A stretch of 64,000 nt of DNA from Granulosicoccus sp947495035 (GCF_050589605.1 NZ_JBNGOO010000004.1); one strand, 5' to 3'. Numbered from the stretch's first letter, positions 1 through 8,532 are shown. The notes: generated by a model not told the origin, from the letters alone. Numbers and translations: made by a program.

Positions 1-82
1 CATCCTGCTAATGACCTGCCTGCTGCTGTTCGCGCTCATACAGAAGCTTGTCGGAGGAAGAGAGCATGCTGGAACTCGATGA
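1..82 (+). CDS. thiP: ThiP-like thiamine ABC transporter permease, C-terminal end only
   Basis: A frame open from the left edge (codons from base 2) encodes a hydrophobic stretch followed by a short basic tail and stops at TGA 80-82. The hydrophobic run looks like a last membrane helix, and the tail would be cytoplasmic. The stop lies inside the following thiQ gene, a 17-base overlap if thiQ starts at 66. The call rests mainly on this coupling, because thiP normally precedes thiQ in thiBPQ operons. Only about 26 residues are visible, so the family cannot be confirmed from this fragment alone. Confidence 0.55.
   Translation, partial: ILLMTCLLLFALIQKLVGGREHAGTR
53..57 (+). promoter_or_regulatory. 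Shine-Dalgarno sequence fixing the thiQ start
   Basis: GGAGG lies eight bases before ATG 66. The upstream TTG at 48 has no comparable site, so 66 is the better start. The site lies inside the last codons of the upstream permease gene, which fits translational coupling. Confidence 0.7.
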
Positions 83-704
83 TCTGACGCTGGCGATCGG
101 ACCTCGTCATTGGCAATTCGACCTGCGCCTGGATACCCATGGCGTCCATGCTCTGCTCGGACGCAGCGGGTCAGGCAAGAGCACTCTCCTGAATCTGATT
201 GCCGGATTCATGCATCCTGACCAGGGTGACATACGATGGCAGGGACAATCACTGTTACCAATGGAACCCTCGGAACGGCCGGTAACCAGTCTGTTTCAAC
301 AACGAAACCTGTTCAACCACCTCACTGTCCGGCAGAACGTGGGCCTCGGCATCGACCCTGGATTGAAACTGAACGACAAACAGATCATGGCTATCCAGTC
401 GGTACTCGATGACGTCGGTCTGAACGGGCAGGAGAACAAGCTGCCGGGCGCACTCTCCGGCGGAGAGCAACAGCGCGTGGCGCTGGCTCGCTCCCTGCTG
501 CGACGCCGCCCCATCCTGCTGCTCGATGAACCGTTCAGCGCATTGGATGCATTGACCCGACAGGAAATGATTGCCCTGCTGCAGCAACTGATCGAAACCT
601 ATCAACCCTGCGTCATCATGGTCACCCATGACGAAGAGGATGCGATCGCCATGCAGGCGGAAGTGCTTCGGTTGAGTGAAGGGAGAATCATTCGCCAGGG
701 CTAA
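66..704 (+). CDS. thiQ: ThiQ-like thiamine ABC transporter ATP-binding protein
   Basis: ATPase subunit that would energise uptake of thiamine or its phosphates through the ThiP permease at the inner membrane. Visible motifs are Walker A GRSGSGKST (residues 32-40), a Q-loop in SLFQQRNLF, signature LSGGEQQR, Walker B ILLLDEP with the following D-loop SALD, and the switch His in MVTHD. At 212 residues it is short, as ThiQ proteins usually are, without the C-terminal regulatory domain of larger importer ATPases. The start at ATG 66 is chosen for its GGAGG site. It overlaps the end of the permease frame. A thiamine diphosphokinase gene lies 2-3 kb away on the other strand, which supports a thiamine role. 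Another small-molecule ATPase of the same class remains possible. Confidence 0.8.
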   Translation: MLELDDLTLAIGPRHWQFDLRLDTHGVHALLGRSGSGKSTLLNLIAGFMHPDQGDIRWQGQSLLPMEPSERPVTSLFQQRNLFNHLTVRQNVGLGIDPGLKLNDKQIMAIQSVLDDVGLNGQENKLPGALSGGEQQRVALARSLLRRRPILLLDEPFSALDALTRQEMIALLQQLIETYQPCVIMVTHDEEDAIAMQAEVLRLSEGRIIRQG

Positions 705-731
705 CCTCGATGAGACATGAATTCACGCCCA

Positions 732-775
732 GAAATCGCTTTCGGTCGGGCGGCGCTCGGCTCACGCCATACCGG
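732..775 (+). repeat. Dispersed 44-base intergenic element, copy 1
   Basis: This 44-base stretch matches 45586-45629 at 38 of 44 positions without gaps. The shared core is GAAATCGC-(T/C)-TTCGG-(T/C)-CGGGCGGCGCTC, ending in TACCGG. Both copies lie just downstream of a plus-strand gene (thiQ here, a response regulator there). The GC-rich core is partly self-complementary. It may belong to a REP-like family of small dispersed elements. The rest of the spacer, 776-1058, shows no gene or other structure that I can support. Confidence 0.65.
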
Positions 776-1058
776 TGCCTACAGTCGCGTGTTCGGTTTT
801 TGCCAGCACTACTTGGAGTGACCAAGCCACGGCTTGCGGAAGGCCGTCCCGAAAAAACTCCATGCGCGACTGTATCCACCGGTCTATCGGGCTTCTGCTT
901 CGCGTCTTGATGTCTCATTGAGGCCAAGGCCGCCAGTCTGGAGGGCTTCACAGGAAGGCGGACCGAAAGTCTTCAGGAATGACACTCCCAAGCCATTCAG
1001 ATTCTCGCTTGAAGCGCGTAAATCACACCTCACGTCTCATGCCCCAGGCTTCACGCCT

Positions 1059-1155
1059 NNNNNNNNNNNNNNNNNNNNNNNNNNNNNNNNNNNNNNNNNN
1101 NNNNNNNNNNNNNNNNNNNNNNNNNNNNNNNNNNNNNNNNNNNNNNNNNNNNNNN
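1059..1155. other. Assembly gap (97 undetermined bases)
   Basis: The sequence is a run of N. It is bounded on the right by a 7-base tandem repeat and on the left by degenerate forms of the same repeat (CTCACG, TTCACGCCT). The gap therefore probably lies inside the array and arose because the repeat could not be assembled. Its true length may differ from 97. Confidence 0.95.
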
Positions 1156-1268
1156 CCTCACGCCTCACGCCTCACGCCTCACGCCTCACGCCTCACGCCT
1201 CACGCCTCACGCCTCACGCCTCACGCCTCACGCCTCACGCTTCACGCTTCACGCTTCACGCTTCACGC
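1156..1268. repeat. 7-base tandem repeat (CCTCACG), about 16 units visible
   Basis: Sixteen near-perfect units of CCTCACG run rightward from the gap. The last few change to CTTCACG. Degenerate units also occur left of the gap (about 1024-1058), so the whole array may exceed 230 bases. It ends 42 bases before the stop codon of the minus-strand VOC gene. A 7-base unit shifts reading frame each copy, so it is not coding. Confidence 0.9.
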
Positions 1269-1310
1269 GCCTGCAGATCATTCATTGCAACGCAACGTCA
1301 ACACAAGAGA

Positions 1311-1739
1311 TCAGGCAGCAAACAACTGCGAGTCATCTGCAAATGCCTTGAACTCCAGTGCATTTCCGGACGGGTCGAGCAAAAACATCGTGCGTTGCTC
1401 ACCGACCTCTCCTGCAAACCGGACCCGAGGCTTGATGACCCAGCGTGTGTCCTCTCTGGATTCCAGCCGAGCCCGCAATTCATCAAACTGTTGCAAGGTC
1501 AGTACGACGCCGAAATGCGGTACCGGCACGGCATCTCCATCGACTGCATTGTTGATCCTGCCACCGGCAGCACGGGACTCATCCAGGTGTGCCACGATCT
1601 GATGGCCGTAAAGGTTGTAGTCGATCCAGTGGGTGTCTTCTCGCCCTTGTGGACACGCCAGAACCTCGCCGTAGAAAGCGCGGGCGGCTTCCAGATCATG
1701 CACGGGAAAAGCCAGGTGAAACGGTCTGATTGCACTCAT
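1311..1739 (-). CDS. VOC (glyoxalase/bleomycin-resistance fold) family protein
   Basis: A 142-residue small metalloenzyme-like protein of the vicinal oxygen chelate superfamily. It has the paired beta-alpha-beta-beta-beta layout: HLAFPVHDLEAARAFYG at the N terminus, a middle PHFGVVL strand, and a closing DPSGNALEF strand. Likely metal ligands are His8, His75 and Glu129. The substrate cannot be told; dioxygenase, isomerase and resistance proteins share this fold. A site GAGAGG lies about nine bases before the ATG at 1739. It is the last gene of a minus-strand run behind the threonine aldolase gene (56-base gap), so it may be cotranscribed. Confidence 0.85.
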   Translation of the reverse strand: MSAIRPFHLAFPVHDLEAARAFYGEVLACPQGREDTHWIDYNLYGHQIVAHLDESRAAGGRINNAVDGDAVPVPHFGVVLTLQQFDELRARLESREDTRWVIKPRVRFAGEVGEQRTMFLLDPSGNALEFKAFADDSQLFAA

Positions 1740-1795
1740 CGATTGTTACCTCTCATCAAATGCCAATGATACTGCATCGCTGAAGAAAGCAGCCT

Positions 1796-2860
1796 TCAAT
1801 CCACTGCCTTGGCACGAGGATGAGCCACACTCTCCCGCGCAGGGAATTGTCGGATGACTTCCACCACCCGATCAAGATCTTCTCGGTCGACATCACAATG
1901 AGTCACCAGGCGACAGACGCGTCCGTAGGCGGACAGGCGAACACCAGAATCCCTGGCCCAGGCGGTCAAGTCCGCACCGCAATCCTGATCGAAGTCCAGC
2001 CAGACCATATTGGTCTGAGTCCAACCTTCCCTGATCGTGATGCCCGAGAGCCCGGTCAGACGTGCAGCCAGGTACTGTGCATTGTCATGATCCTCGTGCA
2101 GCCTGGCCAGCCCGTCGGTGAGGGCTATCTGCCCGGCAGCCGCCAGCATTCCGACCTGGCGCATACCACCGCCGGTGACCTTGCGCCAACGCCGAGCCTC
2201 TTCAATGAAAGCCTGATCACCCAGCAACAGGGACCCGACTGGCGCACCCAGCCCCTTGGACAGACACAGGGAAACGCTGTCAAAGCACTGCGCAATCTCT
2301 CTCAGCGAGACCCCGAGACGCACCGCGGCATTTCCTATCCTGGCACCGTCCAGGTGCAACTTCAATCCATGCTCCCTGGCGAAGCTTGCAGCGGCACGCA
2401 TACTGTCCACCGTCTGCACACGTCCGTGCTGCGTGTTCTCCAGGCACAGCAAACGACTTCTTGCAAAGTGAATATCGTTCTCTTTCAGTACCGACGCCAC
2501 ATCATCCAGATCGATACCACCGTTCTCGCCGAAGGGCACAGTCTGCGGTTGTATGCCACCCAGCGCCGCTGCACCACCACCTTCATACTTGTAGGTATGA
2601 GCATCCGCGCCAACGATGTACTCATCGCCTCGCTGACAATGAGTCAACAAGGCGACCAGATTGGACTGCGTACCGGTTGGCATGAACAGGGCAGCCTCGT
2701 GACCGAGCAGCTCCGCGGCAAATTCCTGCAAGGCATTGACAGTCGGATCATCCCCGTAAACATCGTCACCGACCTCCGCATTGGCAATGGCCGCCCGCAT
2801 CCTTGCACCGGGCCTTGTCACAGTATCGCTTCGCACATCGATCATCTTGCTGGCGTTCAT
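1796..2860 (-). CDS. ltaE: Low-specificity L-threonine aldolase
   Basis: PLP enzyme that cleaves L-threonine or L-allo-threonine to glycine and acetaldehyde. The family start motif MIDVRSDTVTRP begins at residue 6, followed by GDDVYGDDPT, the substrate-site His of GADAHTY (His88) and the PLP lysine of CLSKGLG (Lys202). The order and spacing match E. coli LtaE closely. The ATG at 2860 is preferred to the longer frame to 2905; ATG 2845, giving exactly the E. coli-like N terminus, is equally possible. It lies 75 bases downstream of the thiamine diphosphokinase gene. No biochemical link between the two is evident. Confidence 0.92.
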   Translation of the reverse strand: MNASKMIDVRSDTVTRPGARMRAAIANAEVGDDVYGDDPTVNALQEFAAELLGHEAALFMPTGTQSNLVALLTHCQRGDEYIVGADAHTYKYEGGGAAALGGIQPQTVPFGENGGIDLDDVASVLKENDIHFARSRLLCLENTQHGRVQTVDSMRAAASFAREHGLKLHLDGARIGNAAVRLGVSLREIAQCFDSVSLCLSKGLGAPVGSLLLGDQAFIEEARRWRKVTGGGMRQVGMLAAAGQIALTDGLARLHEDHDNAQYLAARLTGLSGITIREGWTQTNMVWLDFDQDCGADLTAWARDSGVRLSAYGRVCRLVTHCDVDREDLDRVVEVIRQFPARESVAHPRAKAVD

Positions 2861-2935
2861 TCTCGGTCTCTGGTTTTCTGTCTCGACACAAATGCGCTTG
2901 CGCACGACTCATGGATTGTCACTCACCGCGACCTG

Positions 2936-3664
2936 TCAGTCTTCGATGAACGCCGAATCCCTGTTGATCAAGACCAGCAAGGTACCACTGGAAATACTGA
3001 CTCGCACCTGCTCGCCATCAATCTCATTGCTCAAACCCAGCGTACTGCCGATCTCCAGTGTCGCATCTTCCAGTGCATATCGAAGGCCCTGCGTAGTAAC
3101 TCCGGTGGAACGCGCCTTGGCCAGCAGGCTGAGAGTCTGGCCTCGACGGGTCTCCAGCTGGCATTCATCCCGCCCCTGAAGTACATGACAGCAAGTCGTG
3201 CCATCGAGAAGCACCAGCCTGAACGGCCATTGACGTAATGCCGGTAACGACCAGTTGAACAGCATGTGATCAGTCCGCCCACCCGAGACTCCGAGAATGT
3301 TCACCTCCGACAGCGACTCTTCCGCCAGCAACTGCAGAGCAAGCTCCAGATCACTGGCAGCCTTGCTCGCTGGATAGACGTGTCGTGGAATATCTGCAAG
3401 CCTGGATTGGTTCAGCGTTTTTTCGTCGACACTATCGAAATCACCGATCAGCAGTGAAGGCTCCAGACCGGCGGCCAGACAATGCTCCAACCCGCGATCG
3501 ACACAGATGATGCGGTCATGAGCACCGGGGGCAAATACCGGCAAATGCTCTGTTGAAAATTCACCACCGGCGAACACCCAGGCACGTGCCACATCGCGGG
3601 CCTGTTCCTCGATGACCCTGTCGCAATCGTTGTACTCCGGCATTGCATTATCAGACAAGATCAC
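2936..3664 (-). CDS. thiN: Thiamine diphosphokinase (thiamine pyrophosphokinase)
   Basis: Converts thiamine and ATP to thiamine diphosphate and AMP, the final salvage step in the cytoplasm. Family motifs appear in order: CVDRG, GDFDSVD, the Lys-x-x-SDLELAL stretch, GVSGGRTDH and GLSNE. At 242 residues it has usual length. The GTG at 3664 overlaps the upstream stop as GTGA, indicating coupling with the exported-protein gene upstream. ATG 3643 (MPEYND) is the alternative start. Many gammaproteobacteria instead phosphorylate thiamine via ThiL; this type is a direct pyrophosphokinase, and it pairs well with the thiamine transporter at the left edge. Confidence 0.9.
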   Translation of the reverse strand: MILSDNAMPEYNDCDRVIEEQARDVARAWVFAGGEFSTEHLPVFAPGAHDRIICVDRGLEHCLAAGLEPSLLIGDFDSVDEKTLNQSRLADIPRHVYPASKAASDLELALQLLAEESLSEVNILGVSGGRTDHMLFNWSLPALRQWPFRLVLLDGTTCCHVLQGRDECQLETRRGQTLSLLAKARSTGVTTQGLRYALEDATLEIGSTLGLSNEIDGEQVRVSISSGTLLVLINRDSAFIED

Positions 3665-4920
3665 AGCCCGCCATTGCGAATGAAATCATCGGCAAAGGTA
3701 ATGGCCTTGGTTACGCCAAGCAGCGAACCGCTATAGCGATCACCCACTTCATCGTCCAGTGACGCCAGCACTTCCACGCTCAGCTCCGTCCCCTTGATCA
3801 TCGTCGGCAATATCTGCTCATCGAGAAAGGGGCTGGCCGGCACCAGCTGACGTGTACCGGTCTGATCAACCCGAATCTCCGAGCCGACGATATCACCGAA
3901 CTTCATGCTGTCAACCGACCAGAGAATACGTGCGGGCTGATCGATCTCGCGTTCGCTGAAGAATACCTCAAGCGTCGTTGCCTGTTCTTTCTGTCGAATC
4001 ATGGACAATGATGCAACAGGCAACGCCTGTCCACCATCGAGGTCCACCTTCAGACGACATCCACGGATGCCGCCCGAATCAGCGCAGTCGACCAGCCAGT
4101 CACCAAAATAGGCAATCAACTGCTCCTCGGTATCGTCGGGTGCTGCCGGGGGCAACTGCACCGGCAGATCACTGGCTGTCGACACGGTTGCAGCGGGGGC
4201 AGGCTCCGCTGCAGTCTGCCGCAGAGCCTCGCCAGGCAGCTGGCAATCGGACTCGGTAGGAACACGCAGATCGACAACCGCCTCGAGCTCGAACACGCCC
4301 TGATGACCTTCAGGGCCCTGAGCCTCTTCATCCATGGTTCCTGCAAACGTGGCATACAACACCTGCAAGTCACTACTGGCAACCGACAGGTATTGTTGCT
4401 GTGCCAGCCCCACCTGATTGTCATCACCTTCCAACCAGTATCGACTGGCTGACCCACAAGGCTGAAAGGAGTTGCGCTCGGCCCCGTAAACATAGAATCC
4501 GTTGACGATCGGCTGCTGCCCATCATTGCTTCGCAGCAGCGCCTGCAGCTCCGACAATCGCTGCTGAGACATGTTGGACAGGCAGTTCTTTGCGATCTGT
4601 TCCGCCTCGGCACGAGGCGAGGAGAACTCCAGATACCACAGACAATTCTGCCGCCGGTATTCAACGAAGGCTGCCTGCGAAGTCTCCAGTCCGGCTCGTG
4701 CCTCCCCATCCAGCGAGCTGGCAACATACTCCGTTATGTTTCTCAGACTGCTGTCCATCAGGTCGAGGTAATTGTCCATGCAATTGTGGATGTCGTCATA
4801 ACGGGGCGACAGGGCAATGCACTCTTCCAAGGCATTGTATTCCTGTGCCCGCGATTCACTGCCACCAGCGAGCACCAGCAGGGGGATGCTCAGAGCGACA
4901 AACAGTCCTCGGTAAAGCAT
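3661..4920 (-). CDS. Exported protein with LprI-like and IalB-like domains
   Basis: A 419-residue protein with a Sec signal peptide ending near SRAQ (residues 1-25). Residues about 30-130 resemble the LprI/DUF1311 domain, with paired cysteines and the FVEYRRQNCLW pattern. The middle is less conserved. Residues about 265-419 begin YFGDWLVDC and resemble the invasion-associated-locus-B (IalB) family of exported beta-rich proteins. A Pro/Ala linker (about 230-262) joins the two halves. LprI-type domains are linked to lysozyme inhibition in some bacteria, but no function is established here. It overlaps thiN by four bases. The domain calls come from motif memory and are moderate in certainty. Confidence 0.55.
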   Translation of the reverse strand: MLYRGLFVALSIPLLVLAGGSESRAQEYNALEECIALSPRYDDIHNCMDNYLDLMDSSLRNITEYVASSLDGEARAGLETSQAAFVEYRRQNCLWYLEFSSPRAEAEQIAKNCLSNMSQQRLSELQALLRSNDGQQPIVNGFYVYGAERNSFQPCGSASRYWLEGDDNQVGLAQQQYLSVASSDLQVLYATFAGTMDEEAQGPEGHQGVFELEAVVDLRVPTESDCQLPGEALRQTAAEPAPAATVSTASDLPVQLPPAAPDDTEEQLIAYFGDWLVDCADSGGIRGCRLKVDLDGGQALPVASLSMIRQKEQATTLEVFFSEREIDQPARILWSVDSMKFGDIVGSEIRVDQTGTRQLVPASPFLDEQILPTMIKGTELSVEVLASLDDEVGDRYSGSLLGVTKAITFADDFIRNGGL

Positions 4921-5088
4921 GGGCGTCTCGACTATGGCCTGTGAAAGGTTCGATCCTACCGAATCGCAAGACGGAATGCCTCACCGGCACACGGGTGTGA
5001 CGAAAAACAGGCACTGTCATGCCATATGCAGTCTGTATAATCATTTGTCTCGATAACCTGATACTCGACCTGGATCGGCTCTGAACTC

Positions 5089-7143
5089 GTGATCAACCGG
5101 ACACATCTGAGAGCCCAGCACGGCTCGACAATCGCCTGGGTCATATTCTGGCTGGCAGGAATGTCCGCTATTGTCTGGGGCAGTGCAACCATCGCCTTGC
5201 CGCGCTTCGAGCACAAGGTTCAGGGCAATGTGGAGCGCTCCATCGCCGCATTGGATGCCTCCGCGGTCTCGGTCAAGGTTACCGGACGGCAAGCCAGCCT
5301 GAGCGGGACGGTGAACGATGCCGAAACCAGAGAAGCCCTGCTGCACGCGGCCGCTGAATCCCCTGGCGTCAACTCGGTCAATGATCTGCTGACCGCGCCT
5401 GCCGACAACGGATCGTCGCAGCCTGCAACCAAGCCTCTCGCCCCCGATGCAGACAGACTGGCGCTCATGCTGCCACCGGAAGATGTGGGTGATGATTCAG
5501 ACAACGTACAGCATGAGCGGGCTGATCTGCCAGGTGAAGAACCAGAGAACCTGAGCAGCGACACCTCTGCCCCAGTGGAAGTCATCGCAATGAATGCCAG
5601 TGACGACGCAGCAACTCCGGACTTGCTGTCACCATCCTCGGCGGAACCCGACAGCCTGCCTTCCATGACCCTGCGAGTCGCCGGGAACATCCTGGCGGTC
5701 AATGGCACCATGTCGACCAGTGACAACCTCACGGAGCTGGTACGCCAGGCCATGGACGCCTTCGATCTGGATGTTGTCAGCAACAGCATAGAAACCAGTC
5801 CATCGGTCGGCAAGGCCGAATGGGTCGATTCCATCTTGCGTGTTGCCCCACTGATGCGGGTGGTGGACAATCCGCAGATCGAGGTGCTGGAACGACAGAT
5901 CACGCTCTCCGGCACGGCCCATAACCGTCAGGATCACGACGCCATCATCAGTGAAGCGCTGGCATCACTGGGACAGTTTTCGTTGGTTGAACGAATTCGT
6001 ATCGATGAAAGCAAAAGCACGGAAACAGTAGCATCCGCGGAAACGTCGCCAATCGACCCACCTGCTGCGTCAAATCCGGTAGAACCCGAAGTCCCCGCTG
6101 AGCCTGAAGCCCCACCGGTGCCTGAAGCCCCACCGGTGCCTGAAGCCCCGGCAGAGCCCGACGCCCCGCCAACGCCTGACGCCCCGGCAGCGCCTGAAGC
6201 CCCGGCAGCGCCTGAAGCCCCGGCAGCGCCTGAAGCCCCGGCAGCGCCTGAAGCCCCGGCAGAGCCTGAAGCCCCGGCAGAGCCTGAAGCCCCGGCAGAG
6301 CCTGAAGCCCCGGCAGAGCCTGAAGCCCCGCCAGCGCCTGAAGCCCCGGCAGCGCCTGAAGCCCCGGCAGAGCCTGAAGCCCCGGCAGAGCCTGAAGCCC
6401 CGGCAGAGCCTGAAGCCCCGGCAGAGCCTGAAACCCCGCCAGCGCCTGAAGCCCCGGCAGAGCCTGAAGCCCCGGCAGCGCCTGAAGCCCCGGCAGCGCC
6501 TGAAGCCCCGCCAGTGCCTGAAGCTCCGCCAGTGCCTGAAGCTCCGCCAGTGCCTGAAGCTCCGCCAGTGCCAGAAACCCCGGCTGAGCCAGAAACCCCG
6601 CCAGCGCCTGACGCCCCGGCAGCGCCTGAAACCCCGGCTGAGCCTGAAACCCCGGCTGAGCCTGAAGCCCCGGCTGAGCCTGAAGTCCCGGCAGAGCCTG
6701 AAGCCCCGGCAGCGCCTGAAGCCCCGGCAGCGCCTGAAACCCCGACAGAGCCTGACGCCCCGGCAGAGCCTGATCCCGCCAGTTCCGATGACAACTTGCA
6801 GCAGGCTATGGCGGCCTTGCCCAGCCTGCGCATCCTGTTCGAGTCACAATCCAATATCCTGACACCAGACAGCCGCGTGGTGCTGGATCAGATTGCGGCC
6901 ACTCTCATCCGCTTCCCCGACAGCCAGGTGACCATCGAAGGACATACGGACGCCACCGGCGACAACGAAGACAATCTTCGCCTGAGTCTGCTTCGCGCCA
7001 CCACGGTTCGCGACTATCTTATCGATAGAGGCGTCTCGGTCTACAATCTGCGCGCAATGGGCTTCGGAGAAGAACTTCCGATTGCTGACAACAGTACAGC
7101 CGAAGGTCGAGCCGCCAACCGCCGAATCGACTTTACCTTCTGA
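5089..7143 (+). CDS. BON-domain / OmpA-family cell-envelope protein with long Pro-Glu-Ala repeat
   Basis: A 684-residue envelope protein starting at GTG 5089. A single membrane helix lies near residues 15-36. It is followed by BON-like regions around 45-100 and 190-310 (sequences like SLSGTVNDAETREALL and ITLSGTAHNRQDHD). About 230 residues of six-residue Pro/Glu/Ala repeats follow. The C-terminal OmpA-type peptidoglycan-binding domain (about 580-684) shows ILFESQSN, IEGHTDATG, RGVS and NRRIDF. The helix would anchor it in the inner membrane, the repeat would span the periplasm, and the OmpA domain would grip peptidoglycan. Its stop overlaps the next start by one base (TGATG), so the two are probably one operon. 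Confidence 0.82.
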   Translation: MINRTHLRAQHGSTIAWVIFWLAGMSAIVWGSATIALPRFEHKVQGNVERSIAALDASAVSVKVTGRQASLSGTVNDAETREALLHAAAESPGVNSVNDLLTAPADNGSSQPATKPLAPDADRLALMLPPEDVGDDSDNVQHERADLPGEEPENLSSDTSAPVEVIAMNASDDAATPDLLSPSSAEPDSLPSMTLRVAGNILAVNGTMSTSDNLTELVRQAMDAFDLDVVSNSIETSPSVGKAEWVDSILRVAPLMRVVDNPQIEVLERQITLSGTAHNRQDHDAIISEALASLGQFSLVERIRIDESKSTETVASAETSPIDPPAASNPVEPEVPAEPEAPPVPEAPPVPEAPAEPDAPPTPDAPAAPEAPAAPEAPAAPEAPAAPEAPAEPEAPAEPEAPAEPEAPAEPEAPPAPEAPAAPEAPAEPEAPAEPEAPAEPEAPAEPETPPAPEAPAEPEAPAAPEAPAAPEAPPVPEAPPVPEAPPVPEAPPVPETPAEPETPPAPDAPAAPETPAEPETPAEPEAPAEPEVPAEPEAPAAPEAPAAPETPTEPDAPAEPDPASSDDNLQQAMAALPSLRILFESQSNILTPDSRVVLDQIAATLIRFPDSQVTIEGHTDATGDNEDNLRLSLLRATTVRDYLIDRGVSVYNLRAMGFGEELPIADNSTAEGRAANRRIDFTF
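6083..6774 (+). repeat. 18-base coding tandem repeat encoding Pro-Glu-Ala hexapeptides
   Basis: About 38 units of CCTGAAGCCCCGGCAGAG and close variants encode PEAPAE-like hexapeptides inside the BON-OmpA gene. Variants GCAGCG, CCAGCG, CCAGTG and GCTGAG occur in runs, as expected from unequal exchange of neighbouring blocks. The 18-base unit keeps frame whatever the copy number, so length can vary without breaking the protein. The opposite strand is also open in one frame throughout (Gly/Ser/Ala repeats). That is a compositional by-product. Confidence 0.93.
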
Positions 7144-7880
7144 TGCAACCGATATCGATACTCATGAATCAGATCCTGCCCCTGCTCAACCTGTATTCGG
7201 AATTCATCGCTTGTCTGGTTGCAGCTGGCGTATTGAGTCTGTTCAGCGGCTGGATGATGCACAGATCGCGAGCCTCGAAGAAGCTTGCATCCACAAACGA
7301 CTCCTGGGAAAAGCGCTATCGTGCGCTGGAAGAAGTCTCGCGGGTGGATTCGGAGAATCTGGAAGAACAGCTGCAGAGCCTCGCCGGTGAGACTCGTACC
7401 CTGCAGGCGGACAAGAAGCTGCTTGCGGAATCGCTGAAGAAGAATGAAAGCAGCATTCAGAAATTTCGCGCTGAAACCATCGAATTGAATCGGCAACATG
7501 CAGAAACACAGGAACGTCTGCAGCGAATCATTCAACAGAAGGATCGTGAACTTCTGGAACTGGGGAACCGCCTCAATCAGTCGCGGACCACAAGCAGTCG
7601 GCAGCAAGGCAGAACCCCGGATAGCGGTGAACTGACTTACGCCGATACGGTTGCCATCAACAGTATCGACATGTTCGATGCCACCGTGCAGATACCGGCA
7701 GAGGACATGCTGGGAAAACGCGACAAGCCCACCTCCAGCTGGAAACCCGGCCGCGGACGCCTTGCGGAATTCGAGCACGAGTCCGACGCCACCCAGTCGC
7801 TTGACATGGAAGAGTCCACCGTCGCCCTCGATGAGGAGGCATTGGCGTTCGCCCGACGATCAAGCAAATCCGGTCACTGA
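7143..7880 (+). CDS. Membrane-anchored coiled-coil protein of unknown function
   Basis: A 245-residue protein with one N-terminal membrane helix (about 12-38, ending before basic HRSRASKK). A heptad-rich coiled coil occupies about 50-150, and an acidic, low-complexity tail follows. The start at 7143 overlaps the upstream stop by one base; ATG 7164 is an alternative that keeps the helix. Coupling with the BON-OmpA gene suggests the two proteins work together at the envelope. I recognise no named family, so a direct function cannot be given. Confidence 0.7.
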   Translation: MQPISILMNQILPLLNLYSEFIACLVAAGVLSLFSGWMMHRSRASKKLASTNDSWEKRYRALEEVSRVDSENLEEQLQSLAGETRTLQADKKLLAESLKKNESSIQKFRAETIELNRQHAETQERLQRIIQQKDRELLELGNRLNQSRTTSSRQQGRTPDSGELTYADTVAINSIDMFDATVQIPAEDMLGKRDKPTSSWKPGRGRLAEFEHESDATQSLDMEESTVALDEEALAFARRSSKSGH

Positions 7881-7905
7881 AGCAACAACAACCATCAAGC
7901 AGACC

Positions 7906-8532
7906 ATGAGCAGCACTCTATATTATGTTCACGATCCCATGTGCAGCTGGTGCTGGGGCTTCAAACCTGCGCTGGATGAACTGTTGAAGGGCCTGCCCGA
8001 CTCGGTACGGGTGCAACGCATACTCGGTGGACTTGCCCCGGATAGCGACCAGCCAATGCCGGAAGCCATGCAGCAGATGCTGCAACAGACCTGGCAGCAG
8101 ATTCAGTCGGTGATTCCGGGAACGTCATTCAACTACGACTTCTGGACCAGAAACCAGCCACGACGTTCAACCTGGCCCTCTTGCCGAGCCGTACTGGCAG
8201 CACGTCGGCAGAATGAGGCATTCGAAGTGCCAATGATCCTTGCGATACAGCGCGCTTACTATCTGGATGCACGCAACCCCTCGGACACGCAGACACTGAT
8301 CGACATTGCCACTGAAATCGGTTGTGACGCTGATGGTTTCTCCGAGTATCTGCACAGCGAAGCAGCTCACCGGGAACTGGAAACCGAGCGGAACATGGCT
8401 CAGCAACTGCAGGTCCAGGGATTTCCCAGCCTGATCTACAGGAATGATCGCAATCAGTTGTACCGCATCCCGGTAAACTACAACCAGGCAGCCCAGATGC
8501 TGGAACAGATCACACAGGCAAACGCTGCCTGA
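7906..8532 (+). CDS. DsbA-family thioredoxin-fold protein (FrnE/2-hydroxychromene isomerase-like)
   Basis: A 208-residue cytoplasmic-looking protein (no signal peptide) beginning MSSTLYYVHDPMCSWCWGF. The redox-type CSWC motif is at Cys13-Cys16, and the cis-proline region QGFPSLIY is near the C terminus, both usual for DsbA-fold proteins. The helical insert between them matches the DsbA/FrnE class. It could be a thiol oxidoreductase or isomerase acting on cytoplasmic substrates. The start at ATG 7906 is chosen because the longer frame upstream reads antiparallel to the previous gene's coding frame. It follows the coiled-coil gene by 25 bases. Confidence 0.85.
   Translation: MSSTLYYVHDPMCSWCWGFKPALDELLKGLPDSVRVQRILGGLAPDSDQPMPEAMQQMLQQTWQQIQSVIPGTSFNYDFWTRNQPRRSTWPSCRAVLAARRQNEAFEVPMILAIQRAYYLDARNPSDTQTLIDIATEIGCDADGFSEYLHSEAAHRELETERNMAQQLQVQGFPSLIYRNDRNQLYRIPVNYNQAAQMLEQITQANAA

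Noticed and set aside
1820..3238. Plus-strand open frame of 472 codons
   Set aside because: It lies antisense to the well-supported ltaE and thiN genes and has no family motif; a by-product of codon bias.
5934..6854. Minus-strand frame rich in Gly/Ser/Ala, like a collagen-type protein
   Set aside because: It is the reverse reading of the 18-base coding repeat, and there is no ribosome site.
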